A stretch of DNA of 64,000 bases from CAITSH01 sp025356665 (GTDB lineage Bacteria; Pseudomonadota; Gammaproteobacteria; Burkholderiales; SG8-39). The position numbers and the translations under genes are program-made. The notes beneath the pieces were generated by a model. The model did no database searches and was not told the DNA's origin. It saw nothing but the letters and a program-made list of their open reading frames with translations. Shown here piece by piece: positions 30,838-38,769 of the stretch (position 1 is its first letter; each line of letters opens with the position of its first letter). The stretch covers positions 7,327 through 71,326 of the forward strand of contig JANXRV010000108.1 in assembly GCA_025356665.1 (NCBI GenBank). Direction: 5' to 3'.

Positions 30838-31752
30838 ATGTTGACCGGTAGCCTGGTAGCAATCGTCACCCCCATGCACGCGGATGGTCATCTCGACATC
30901 GCGCATTTCAAGTCACTTATTGATTTTCATATCGCTGAAGGTACCGACGGCATTGTTGTTGTCGGCACTTCGGGGGAATCACCCACTGTCAATGTTGATG
31001 AGCATAAGCAGTTGATCCGTTTGGCCGTGGAGCACGCCGCGGGCCGTATTCCGGTGGTAGCCGGTACTGGCGCTAATTCCACCGCCGAGGCGATTGAGCT
31101 GTCCCATTCGGCCAAAGCGGCGGGTGCGGCGTTGAGTCTTTCGGTCGTACCCTATTACAACAAACCGACGCAAGAAGGGCTTTACCGGCACTTTCGTGCG
31201 GTTGCCGAGGCGGTTGACCTGCCGCAGATTGTTTACAACGTCCCCGGTCGTACCGTCGCCGATATCAGTAATGAAACGCTGTTGCGCCTGGCGCAGGTGC
31301 CGAATATCGTCGGCGTAAAAGACGCGACGGCAAACATCGAGCGCGGCAGCGACCTGTTGCGCTTGCGGCCGAAGAATTTTGCAGTCTATTCGGGCGACGA
31401 TGCAACCTGCCTTGCGCTGACATTGTTGGGCGGGCAGGGTGTTATTTCGGTTACGGCCAACGTCGCGCCGCGATTGATGCACGAGATGATCAAGGCCGGT
31501 CTGGCCGGTGACCTGGAAAAAGCGCGCGAGTACAACAATTTGTTGTTGCCGCTGCATCAGAAGCTGTTTGTTGAGGCCAATCCTATCCCGGTCAAATGGG
31601 CTGTGGCGCAGATGGGCCTTATTGAGGAGGGCATTCGCCTTCCGCTTACGGAGCTGTCGCCGCAGTTTCACGATGTGGTGCGTGAGGCGATGCGTTCGGC
31701 GCAGATAGCGGCCACCGGCAGTATGCGATTGGTCGAGGGTAAAAGAGCATGA
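30838..31752 (+). CDS. dapA: 4-hydroxy-tetrahydrodipicolinate synthase
   Basis: The 304-residue TIM-barrel lyase condenses pyruvate with aspartate semialdehyde in lysine and diaminopimelate synthesis. Visible signatures are GSLVAIVTPM, VVVGTSGESPTV, the Tyr motif VPYYNKPTQEGLY, YNVPGRT with the catalytic Arg, and the Schiff-base Lys in VGVKDATANIERG. The C terminus is slightly longer than in E. coli. The stop overlaps bamC by 4 nt (ATGA); this dapA-bamC arrangement is common in proteobacteria. Confidence 0.97.
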   Translation: MLTGSLVAIVTPMHADGHLDIAHFKSLIDFHIAEGTDGIVVVGTSGESPTVNVDEHKQLIRLAVEHAAGRIPVVAGTGANSTAEAIELSHSAKAAGAALSLSVVPYYNKPTQEGLYRHFRAVAEAVDLPQIVYNVPGRTVADISNETLLRLAQVPNIVGVKDATANIERGSDLLRLRPKNFAVYSGDDATCLALTLLGGQGVISVTANVAPRLMHEMIKAGLAGDLEKAREYNNLLLPLHQKLFVEANPIPVKWAVAQMGLIEEGIRLPLTELSPQFHDVVREAMRSAQIAATGSMRLVEGKRA

Positions 31753-32888
31753 GGTTTGCCGCCCTGTTCTTGGTGCTGCTGCTCGGTGCATGCAGCGGAA
31801 TTCTTCCTGAAAGCAAAAAGATTGACTACAAATCGGCGAGCAAGCAGACGCTTCCGGCGTTGCAAATTCCGCCTGATCTGACTGCGCCGGGCCGTGACAA
31901 CCGTTATAGCGTGCCCGATGTTTCAGCATCGCCGGGGCAGGCGACGTTCTCGACTTACCAAGCCGAGCGAAGCGGCGCACCGCGCGGCAGCGCCAGTGCG
32001 GATGTGTTGCCGGCTGTGGACAAGATCCGCATGGAACGCAATGGCGACCAGCGCTGGTTGGTGTTGTCCGATGCCCCGGACAAGGTCTGGCCGCTGGTGA
32101 AGGAGTTCTGGCAAGAGAATGGTTTCCTTGTCAACGTCGAGCAGCCGGCTGTTGGCGTCATGGAGACTGACTGGGCTGAAGACCGCGCCAAAATCCCCCT
32201 GGACGGATTGCGTAACCTGTTGGGCAAGGTCATCGACTCCATCTACGATTCGGGTTTCCGCGACAAATTCCGCACACGGCTTGAGCGCTCGGCCAAAGGT
32301 GGGACCGAAATCTACATCAGCCACCGTGGCATGGAAGAGAAATACGTTTCGTCAGACCGTACCCAGACGTCGTGGCAATCGCGCCCACCGGATCCAAATC
32401 TGGAGGCGGAGTTTCTGCGTCGCATGATGCTGCGCTTTGGCGTGGATGAGGACGCGACGAAGGCACAACTGGCCGCCGCCGCACCGCGTCCGATTGAGCG
32501 CGCCAAGCTGACGCGGGCCGCCGATGGAACCGGCGCGCTTGAGTTGGACGAACCCTTTGACAGGGCATGGCGTCGCGTTGGTCTGGCACTTGATCGCGTC
32601 GGCTTTACTGTCGAGGATCGCGACCGTTCGAAGGGCTATTACTTTGTCCGTTATGTCGATCCTGAGTCGGACGTGAAGACGAAGAAGGACGAGGGTGGTT
32701 TGTTGTCCAAGTTGACCTTCTGGCGCTCGAGTGATGCGAAGAAAACCAGCTCCGAGCAGTTTCGCGTGGTGGTGAAGGACGCTTCTGCCGATATGAGCGA
32801 GGTTCAGGTGCTCAATAAGGATGGTGGCAAGGATACCAGCGATACATCGCGCAAAATCCTGACCCTTCTGCAAGCCCAGCTCAAGTAA
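31749..32888 (+). CDS. bamC: BamC, outer-membrane assembly lipoprotein
   Basis: The 379-residue lipoprotein has a signal ending LLLGAC, so it is lipidated at Cys15. After it comes the BamC-type unstructured region (IDYKSASKQTLPALQIPPDLTAP). Two helix-grip domains follow, around QRWLVLSDAPDKVWPLVKEFW and ELDEPFDRAWRRVGLALDRVG. BamC is an accessory of the BAM complex that inserts beta-barrel proteins into the outer membrane. It is coupled to dapA. Confidence 0.95.
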   Translation: MRFAALFLVLLLGACSGILPESKKIDYKSASKQTLPALQIPPDLTAPGRDNRYSVPDVSASPGQATFSTYQAERSGAPRGSASADVLPAVDKIRMERNGDQRWLVLSDAPDKVWPLVKEFWQENGFLVNVEQPAVGVMETDWAEDRAKIPLDGLRNLLGKVIDSIYDSGFRDKFRTRLERSAKGGTEIYISHRGMEEKYVSSDRTQTSWQSRPPDPNLEAEFLRRMMLRFGVDEDATKAQLAAAAPRPIERAKLTRAADGTGALELDEPFDRAWRRVGLALDRVGFTVEDRDRSKGYYFVRYVDPESDVKTKKDEGGLLSKLTFWRSSDAKKTSSEQFRVVVKDASADMSEVQVLNKDGGKDTSDTSRKILTLLQAQLK

Positions 32889-32983
32889 TTGCGCCGCCCT
32901 GATTTCGCCCGCCGGAGCCGGGGCAATCCCTGTCCGTCACAGGGCAAAGGCCCGGCGTCTCGCCGCGATGTGAACGGTTTTTA

Positions 32984-33742
32984 ATGCGCTTCACCTCGCT
33001 CGGCAGCGGCAGTTCCGGCAATGCCCTGGTGGTCGAGGCCGCAGGAACCCGGCTGATGCTCGATTGCGGGTTCACCGTGCGCGAGACGCTACGCCGCTTG
33101 TCGCGGGCCGGCCTTACTCCCGAGATGTTGTCCGGTATCCTTGTGACCCATGAGCATGGCGATCATGTCAACGGGGTTTTCAGTTTCGCGGGTCGTTTTG
33201 GCCTTCCCGTTTGGCTGACCCACGGCAGCTGGCGTGCCGCTGGAAAGGGATACGCTGGCGAGGTCTTTTTTTTGGAGGACCATGCTTCATTCGCCGTTGA
33301 TGGTCTTGAAGTGTCGCCGTTTCCGGTGCCCCATGACGCCCGCGAGCCGGTGCAGTTTGTATTCTCCGACGGGGCGAAACGGCTCGGGGTTTTGACCGAC
33401 ACAGGAAGCTCCACGCCGCATATCGAGTCCATGCTGTCGCGTTGCGATGCGCTTGTCCTCGAGTGCAACCATGATGCGCAAATGCTGGCTCAAGGCGGCT
33501 ATCCTCCGTCGCTCAAGGCGCGGGTAGCCGGTCCTTACGGACACCTTGATAACACCACCTCAGCCGCGTTATTGGGCGCGCTCGATAATTCGCGCCTCAA
33601 ACACATCGTCGCGGCGCATTTGTCGGTGAAGAACAACACCCCGGAGCTGGCTGTTAGCGCGCTTTCACAGGCGCTTGCTTGCGCGCCTTCATGGATCGGC
33701 GTTGCGACGCAGGAGGACGGTTTCGACTGGAGGGAAATTTGA
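32984..33742 (+). CDS. metallo-beta-lactamase-fold hydrolase (YycJ/WalJ-like)
   Basis: The 252-residue protein begins MRFTSLGSGSSGNALVVEA, a hallmark of the YycJ/WalJ branch. It has the dinuclear metal motif THEHGDH near residue 54. Further ligand-bearing segments are VLTDTGSS, LECNHD and AAHLSVKNN. Family members are thought to be nucleases or exonucleases linked to DNA processing; the substrate here is unknown. It lies 95 nt after bamC on the same strand and faces a convergent lipoprotein gene across a shared terminator. Confidence 0.92.
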   Translation: MRFTSLGSGSSGNALVVEAAGTRLMLDCGFTVRETLRRLSRAGLTPEMLSGILVTHEHGDHVNGVFSFAGRFGLPVWLTHGSWRAAGKGYAGEVFFLEDHASFAVDGLEVSPFPVPHDAREPVQFVFSDGAKRLGVLTDTGSSTPHIESMLSRCDALVLECNHDAQMLAQGGYPPSLKARVAGPYGHLDNTTSAALLGALDNSRLKHIVAAHLSVKNNTPELAVSALSQALACAPSWIGVATQEDGFDWREI

Positions 33743-33794
33743 CGAACAGCTAAGGCGTATTTATGAGAACGCCGTGGTTCTCGAACAGCAGACG

Positions 33795-33826
33795 AAAAAA
33801 AACCGGCCCGTGGGCCGGTTTTTTAT
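33795..33826. terminator. bidirectional terminator
   Basis: A perfect 9-bp stem, AACCGGCCC with GGGCCGGTT (loop GT), has an A run before and a T run after it. It serves the convergent MBL-fold and lipoprotein genes. Confidence 0.92.
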
Positions 33827-33836
33827 TGCTGTCAAA

Positions 33837-34088
33837 TTACTTCTTGGCGGCGTCTTTTGCAGCATCGGCGGCCGGTGCGGCTGCCGGGGCAGCAGCGGCA
33901 GGCGCGGCAGCAGGAGCAGCGGCGTCAGCTTTCGGCGCGTCTTTTGCAGCATCGGCGGCCGGTGCGGCTGCGGGAGCAGCGGCAGGAGCAGCAACCGGAG
34001 CCGGGGCAGGCGCGGGCTTCGGTTCTTCTTTGCTGCAAGCAGCCAGTGCGAGGGCAGCGAGTGCGGCCATGAGTATTTTGCGGTTCAT
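33837..34088 (-). CDS. Ala/Pro-rich small lipoprotein
   Basis: The 83-residue product has a lipoprotein signal (ALALAACSKEE, Cys18). The mature part is almost only Ala, Pro, Lys and Asp: repeated PAAAPAA blocks separated by ADAAKDA. At the DNA level a 35-bp direct repeat (33850-33884 and 33937-33971) encodes part of it, so the length could change by recombination. Such proteins may span the periplasm as extended linkers. An AAGGATTG element precedes the ATG. No specific family is recognised. Confidence 0.8.
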   Translation of the reverse strand: MNRKILMAALAALALAACSKEEPKPAPAPAPVAAPAAAPAAAPAADAAKDAPKADAAAPAAAPAAAAPAAAPAADAAKDAAKK

Positions 34089-34235
34089 TTTGTCAATCCT
34101 TACGTTGATTGGAGGAAAGCCTATTTCGTTCTATTCGTTGCGAGCAGGTCACACGAATTTTTATATGTTAGCACAATACTGCAACGCACAATGCCGGTGC
34201 GTCAGCTGAGGCAGCGAGGGGGGAGGTAGCAGCGC

Positions 34236-34742
34236 TCACAGGCCGGAGGTTGTCGCGGAAACCGCAGGAAGCGAACTTTGCCATATTTCTTCAAAGCGGT
34301 CGTGCATCTTGTGCGCCTCCTTCTCGTCGTTCAGCACCAGAACCCCGCGCGCTTGCGCCCATACCCTCCGGCGCACGAAATGATGGCGGTCAGCCAGCAC
34401 GAAACAGTCTTGCGCGCGGGCGGCATCACCCTCAGTCTGGTTGATCGAAATATTCTCGCTGAAAAGTCCAAGAAGGCTCATCAGTCGGGGCATCCGGCGT
34501 GTGACCAGATCCGGATTGTGCAGCGCCATGTAAATGCGGTTATCACGGCGTCTGGAAAGAAAATCACGCAAAGTATTCAGTGTCTCTGCTGATCCGAGCG
34601 GCAGTTGCGTTAGATCCGGGTCAAAAATTCGAAGCTCTTGACGCGCAAGACCAAGCACCTGGTTAAATCCGGCGGTGTACTCCGCGCGGCTGGTGAGTAG
34701 ATGGCGGTGCGGTTCAAACTCTGTTGAATTGAGGTCGCTCAT
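34236..34742 (-). CDS. hypothetical protein (DUF7931-like)
   Basis: The 168-residue cytosolic protein has no signal peptide or membrane helix. It contains RAEYTAGFNQVLGLARQELR, IFDPDLTQLPLGS, then RIYMALHNPDLVTRRMPRLM and the closing HKMHDRFEEIWQSS. The pattern of an N-terminal IFDPDL strand and a late His/Asp pair is reminiscent of a single phospholipase-D-like half, but the full HxK motif is missing. In betaproteobacteria a protein of this kind commonly sits beside the cupin oxygenase, as here (20 nt apart). Function unknown. Confidence 0.8.
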   Translation of the reverse strand: MSDLNSTEFEPHRHLLTSRAEYTAGFNQVLGLARQELRIFDPDLTQLPLGSAETLNTLRDFLSRRRDNRIYMALHNPDLVTRRMPRLMSLLGLFSENISINQTEGDAARAQDCFVLADRHHFVRRRVWAQARGVLVLNDEKEAHKMHDRFEEIWQSSLPAVSATTSGL

Positions 34743-34762
34743 GGTCGCAGTGGCGATGTGAT

Positions 34763-35911
34763 TCAGGCCTTTGTTTTAGAAATTGCGGGCAGCAGGTAAC
34801 CGTGACAATACCAGGTGTAAAGCAAGCCGGCGAGCCCGGCCGCTATGTGTACGCCAGGGGTCAGAATGCGTGTATTGGCTAGCGTAGCCAGAGTGGGTTG
34901 CGCCGAAGGCGTGACCCGGACTGCCTCGCCGTTGATGTAAAAAATATCGCCGCGATAAAGCATCACTGTGCGCCGGTCCAGTTGAATGCCGGCGCGGGTC
35001 ATCAGGCTGGCGAAGCGCGCCGGCGGGATCAATTTTTCCGGTTGCTCAAATATGACCGTCGGTTTGGGGTTTGAGAGGAACTCGCCAAGGAAGCGTTCCA
35101 CTTCACGTCTGCCCCAGCGAATTTTTTCCAGACGGCGCAGTGAATCGCTGACCATGGATGAGGGAATCTGCGCCGGATGGAGCGTAGGGGTAATGCCCGG
35201 ATCGGCATAACGACCATCAAGGGTGATGCCATCGTGCAAAAAATCAAGAAAACCGGCGGCCAGTTCCATCGCATCTGGTGCGCGGAATCCGATCGAGTAG
35301 GTTGTGCAGGTATCGAGCGCCACACCCTCGTGTGCGACGCCAGGAGGAAGATAGAGCATATCGCCGGGCTCAAGGATCCACTCTTGCTCGGCCCGAAACG
35401 ACTTCAGGACTTTAAGCGGGGCGCGCGGATCCAGGGCCAGATCGTGCTGCCGGCTGATGCGCCAGCGCCGCCGACCCTCACCTTGCAGCAGAAACACATC
35501 GTAGGAGTCAACGTGCGGCCCGACGCCCCCGCCCGGCGCCGCGTAGCTGAGCATCACATCGTCAAGACGCGCATAGGGCATGAAGGCGAAGCGTCGCAGC
35601 AAAGTGTCCGCCGCCGGCAGCAACAGGTTCAGGCCTTGAACCAGCAGCGTCCAGCGTTGATCGGGCAGGGCGGTAAAATCAGAGCGATCAAAGGGGCCGT
35701 GATCGAGAAGCCACTTGCCTTGTTGCCGGCGCACCATTCGTGATTCCGCATCGTCGCGCCCGGCAAGCCTGAATAAATCCCGTCTGGTGATGAGCCCGCG
35801 GAAACCGGGAACTGCGGAGCGGATAAGCAGGGGGGTTTTCTGCCAGTGACGACGCAGAAATTGTCGGGGACTTAGTCCGCCCAGCAGTCGGGTGTCACAG
35901 GGCATGCTCAT
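34763..35911 (-). CDS. cupin-domain ribosomal oxygenase (RoxA/YcfD-like)
   Basis: The 382-residue JmjC-type oxygenase shows the iron ligands HxD in GGGVGPHVDSYDVF and a distal His in LYLPPGVAHEGVA, with GEGRRRWRIS between. YcfD/RoxA hydroxylates an Arg of ribosomal protein L16 using 2-oxoglutarate. The C-terminal winged-helix region (about residues 260-382) follows. An alternative is the MINA53/NO66 relatives, but bacterial members of this length are RoxA-like. It starts at 35911 and is transcribed with the DUF7931-like gene. Confidence 0.92.
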   Translation of the reverse strand: MSMPCDTRLLGGLSPRQFLRRHWQKTPLLIRSAVPGFRGLITRRDLFRLAGRDDAESRMVRRQQGKWLLDHGPFDRSDFTALPDQRWTLLVQGLNLLLPAADTLLRRFAFMPYARLDDVMLSYAAPGGGVGPHVDSYDVFLLQGEGRRRWRISRQHDLALDPRAPLKVLKSFRAEQEWILEPGDMLYLPPGVAHEGVALDTCTTYSIGFRAPDAMELAAGFLDFLHDGITLDGRYADPGITPTLHPAQIPSSMVSDSLRRLEKIRWGRREVERFLGEFLSNPKPTVIFEQPEKLIPPARFASLMTRAGIQLDRRTVMLYRGDIFYINGEAVRVTPSAQPTLATLANTRILTPGVHIAAGLAGLLYTWYCHGYLLPAISKTKA

Positions 35912-36039
35912 TCGCCCAATTATACTGACCGGCGGGGAGGCGAATTCGCGGCTTGTTGGATTTAATTTTCCTGTAACGTCATGCCTGCTGGGAATCGTTT
36001 AGAATTCTTCCGCCGTGTTGATGAGCGCATAGAACGCAT

Positions 36040-36522
36040 ATGCTTCAAGCAGGACAGTCCGCGCCGCGATTTACTTTGCCTGATGCCGATATGGCATCGG
36101 TCGATCTGGCGCGGTTTCGTGGCAAGAGGAACGTCGTCTTGTATTTTTATCCGCGCGACGGTACGCCTGGTTGCACCCTACAGGCGGCGGAGTTTTCCGA
36201 TCATGAGGAAGAGTTCACACGCCATGATTGCGTCGTTATCGGTGTGTCGCCGGATGATTGTATTCGCCATGCGGAGTTTCGCGATGAGAATGGATTATCG
36301 GTGATGTTGTTATCCGATCCGGATTGGGCGACATGCCGGAAGTACGGGGTGTTGGTTGAAAAAAACGACAGCGGCCAGACCAGAACCTGCATACAGCGGG
36401 CAACGTTCATCATAGATAAAACAGGTACTCTGCGCCATGCCATTTATGGCGTCAATCCGCGAGGCCATTGCGCCGAAGTGCTGGACCTCGTGAAAGGCAT
36501 GTCCGCTGGCCGTGCGATCTGA
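36040..36522 (+). CDS. bcp: peroxiredoxin of the BCP/PrxQ group
   Basis: The 160-residue protein has the peroxidatic Cys in FYPRDGTPGCTLQAAEF (Cys45). It also has the BCP-like segment VVIGVSPDD. It reduces peroxides and alkyl hydroperoxides in the cytosol. The resolving Cys normally five residues after the peroxidatic Cys is Ala here, so it would work as a 1-Cys or alternative-Cys type (Cys64, Cys74, Cys107 and others remain). It starts 128 nt after the divergent oxygenase gene. Confidence 0.92.
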   Translation: MLQAGQSAPRFTLPDADMASVDLARFRGKRNVVLYFYPRDGTPGCTLQAAEFSDHEEEFTRHDCVVIGVSPDDCIRHAEFRDENGLSVMLLSDPDWATCRKYGVLVEKNDSGQTRTCIQRATFIIDKTGTLRHAIYGVNPRGHCAEVLDLVKGMSAGRAI

Positions 36523-36615
36523 GCCCGCGCAATACCTTCGCGGCGGCGCGAGAGGGCTGCCGCCGCCAGTTGAAGTAACCCATCCATTGTTATCTCACCG
36601 GATCGTTGAAAGCGT

Positions 36616-37119
36616 ATGCAAATAGCCAAAAATACCGTCGTATCTATGGACATTGAATTGTCTGACATCAACGGCGCTCTTGTCGAACGTTCCGAAGAGC
36701 CTCTCGTGTATTTGCACGGAGGCTACAACAATATCTTCCCGGTGGTGGAGCAGACCCTTGAAGGGCATAAAATTGGCGATGCCCTGAAGGTGCGCCTCGA
36801 GCCCGAGGAGGCGTTTGGCGAGTATGACGAGAAATTGGTTCGCCTCGAGTCGCGCGAGCGCTTCCCGGAGGTGCTCGATGCGGGTATGCAGTTTGAAGGC
36901 ATACCCGGAGATGAGGCCGCAGAGGATGGCGAGGCCACGATCTATACTGTCACGGATATCGCCGAGGACAAGGTTGTCCTGGATGGAAATCATCCACTTG
37001 CCGGCATGGCGCTTGATTTTTCTTGCACGGTAACAGGGGTGCGTGCGGCGTCCGAGGAGGAGATCGATCACGGCCATGTGCACGACCCGGACGGAGAAGG
37101 CTTGCATGTTCCACACTGA
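36616..37119 (+). CDS. SlyD-like FKBP-type peptidyl-prolyl isomerase
   Basis: The 167-residue protein has the split FKBP domain of SlyD: a start MQIAKNTVVSMDIELSD, then PLVYLHGGYNNIFPVVEQTL. An inserted flap follows (EAFGEYDEKLVRLESRERFP), and then NHPLAGMALDFSCTVTGV. It acts as a prolyl isomerase and chaperone. Only a short His-containing tail (DHGHVHDPDGEGLHVPH) replaces the long metal-binding tail of E. coli SlyD. It probably is an independent gene after bcp. Confidence 0.93.
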   Translation: MQIAKNTVVSMDIELSDINGALVERSEEPLVYLHGGYNNIFPVVEQTLEGHKIGDALKVRLEPEEAFGEYDEKLVRLESRERFPEVLDAGMQFEGIPGDEAAEDGEATIYTVTDIAEDKVVLDGNHPLAGMALDFSCTVTGVRAASEEEIDHGHVHDPDGEGLHVPH

Positions 37120-37161
37120 TGCAGCGGTTTGGGACGAATAAGAAGCAGTAGATGCCGTGCA

Positions 37162-37178
37162 CCGCCCTTTCAGGGCGG
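37162..37178. other. short hairpin before the FMN protein gene
   Basis: CCGCCCT and AGGGCGG pair perfectly around TTC. There is no T run. It lies 27 nt upstream of the next start, so it may be a leader hairpin or weak stop. Confidence 0.4.
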
Positions 37179-37204
37179 GCGGTCGTTCAAAGGGGAGAAG
37201 TGAC

Positions 37205-38701
37205 ATGTCATCTGGCGTGCTGAGTGTGCTCGGCTACGGGCTGGGAACCATCATTGGTTTTATCATTGTCGCGACGCTGGTGGTCTGGTTCATACAGGAC
37301 ATCACGCAGAAAAAACACACTGTGCTGCGCAATTACCCGGTGATTGGTCGCCTGCGTTACAAGTTGGAAGAGCTCGGGGAGTACTTCCGCCAGTATTTTT
37401 TCATGGGCGACCGTGATGAGTTGCCGTTCAACCGCGCCACGCGCGGCTGGGTGTACCGTCTGGCCAAGGCCGAAGGCGGCATTATCGGATTCGGTTCGAC
37501 CAGCGATATGAGTGAGCCCGGCTCGGTGCTGTTTGTCAATGCGCCCTATCCGGTGCTCGATGAAGACCGTCTGCCCACGCCGCCGCTGGTGATTGGCGCC
37601 GGCTATTGTGAAAACCCCTTTCTTGCCCATTCGATCGTGAATATCAGCGGCATGAGTTATGGCGCTATTTCGGCTCCGGCAGTGCGCGCGCTGTCGTATG
37701 GCGCGGCCGAGGCGGGGTGCTGGATGGACACGGGGGAGGGCGGACTGTCGCCGCATCACCTCGAGGGCAAGTGCGATGTGATGATGCAGATTGGCACCGC
37801 GCGCTACGGCATTCGCGACGTAGACGGCAGTTTTTCGCCGTCAAAGGCAAAAGAGATTGCACGTCATGTCAAAGCTTTCGAGATCAAGTTGTCGCAGGGC
37901 GCCAAACCGGGCAAGGGCGGGGTGCTGCCCGCCAGCAAAGTCACAGAGGAAATCGCCCGCATCCGTGGCATCCCGGTAGGCCAGGATTCGATCAGTCCCA
38001 ATCGCCATACTGACATCGCCAACGTCGATCAGTTGCTGGACAAGATAGCCTATGTGCGTGAATTGACGGGACGTCCTGTCGGTGTCAAGACCGCCATCGG
38101 CGGTTGGCAGTTCATGAACGAACTTTGCGACGCCGTCAACCGCCGCGGTCTCGAGTACGCGCCCGATTTTCTAGCCATAGACGGGGGCGAAGGCGGCTCG
38201 GGGGCGGCGCCACAGGCCTTGATGGACCACATGGCCTTGTCAATCAACGAAGCGCTGCCGCGTGTTGTTGATGCGCTGATCGAGTCGGGGTTGAGGGATC
38301 GCGTGCGCGTGATCGCCGCCGGAAAATTGGTGACCTCTGCCCGTGCCGCATGGGCCTTGTGTGTAGGCGCCGATTTCGTCAATACCGCGCGCGGTTTCAT
38401 GTTCTCGCTGGGCTGTATCCAAGCCATGCGCTGCCATCAGAATACCTGTCCGACAGGCGTGGCCACGCACAACCACCGCCTTCAGCGCGGTCTGGTGGTC
38501 GAGGAAAAATACAAGCGTGTCGCCAATTACGCCGTCAGCATGAACAAGGAAATTGACATGATCGCCCACTCCTGCGGAGGCCGGCATGCGCGCGAGTTGC
38601 GACGTGAACATGTGCGTATCGTGCAAACGGCGGGTCGGAGCATTGCAATGAATATGCTGCATCCGTATCCACAGGTCGGCGCGCATCGTACGCCCGCCTG
38701 A
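37205..38701 (+). CDS. membrane-anchored FMN-binding glutamate-synthase-like protein
   Basis: The 498-residue protein has an N-terminal membrane helix (GYGLGTIIGFIIVATLVVWFI, about residues 8-28). It then has the synthase domain of glutamate synthase: MSYGAISAPAVRALSYGA, GEGGLSPHH, FLAIDGGEGGSGAAPQALMD and GADFVNTARGFMFSLGCIQA. The 3Fe-4S ligands follow C-x5-C-x4-C in CIQAMRCHQNTCPTGVATH. The glutaminase part is absent, and no small subunit is nearby. Its electron donor and product are unknown; it is often annotated as an FMN-binding glutamate synthase family protein. A strong AGGGGAGAAG precedes the ATG. Confidence 0.92.
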   Translation: MSSGVLSVLGYGLGTIIGFIIVATLVVWFIQDITQKKHTVLRNYPVIGRLRYKLEELGEYFRQYFFMGDRDELPFNRATRGWVYRLAKAEGGIIGFGSTSDMSEPGSVLFVNAPYPVLDEDRLPTPPLVIGAGYCENPFLAHSIVNISGMSYGAISAPAVRALSYGAAEAGCWMDTGEGGLSPHHLEGKCDVMMQIGTARYGIRDVDGSFSPSKAKEIARHVKAFEIKLSQGAKPGKGGVLPASKVTEEIARIRGIPVGQDSISPNRHTDIANVDQLLDKIAYVRELTGRPVGVKTAIGGWQFMNELCDAVNRRGLEYAPDFLAIDGGEGGSGAAPQALMDHMALSINEALPRVVDALIESGLRDRVRVIAAGKLVTSARAAWALCVGADFVNTARGFMFSLGCIQAMRCHQNTCPTGVATHNHRLQRGLVVEEKYKRVANYAVSMNKEIDMIAHSCGGRHARELRREHVRIVQTAGRSIAMNMLHPYPQVGAHRTPA

Positions 38702-38721
38702 GTGCTATTACCTCGGCGATG

Positions 38722-38759
38722 GCTGGAAATGCCCGTCCAGCGCGGTTTTCCAGCTTTTT
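38722..38759. terminator. Rho-independent terminator
   Basis: GCTGGAAA and TTTCCAGC pair with a 17-nt loop, followed by TTTTT. It separates the convergent FMN protein and ABC transporter genes. Confidence 0.7.
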
Positions 38760-38769
38760 CTTCCGCTGC

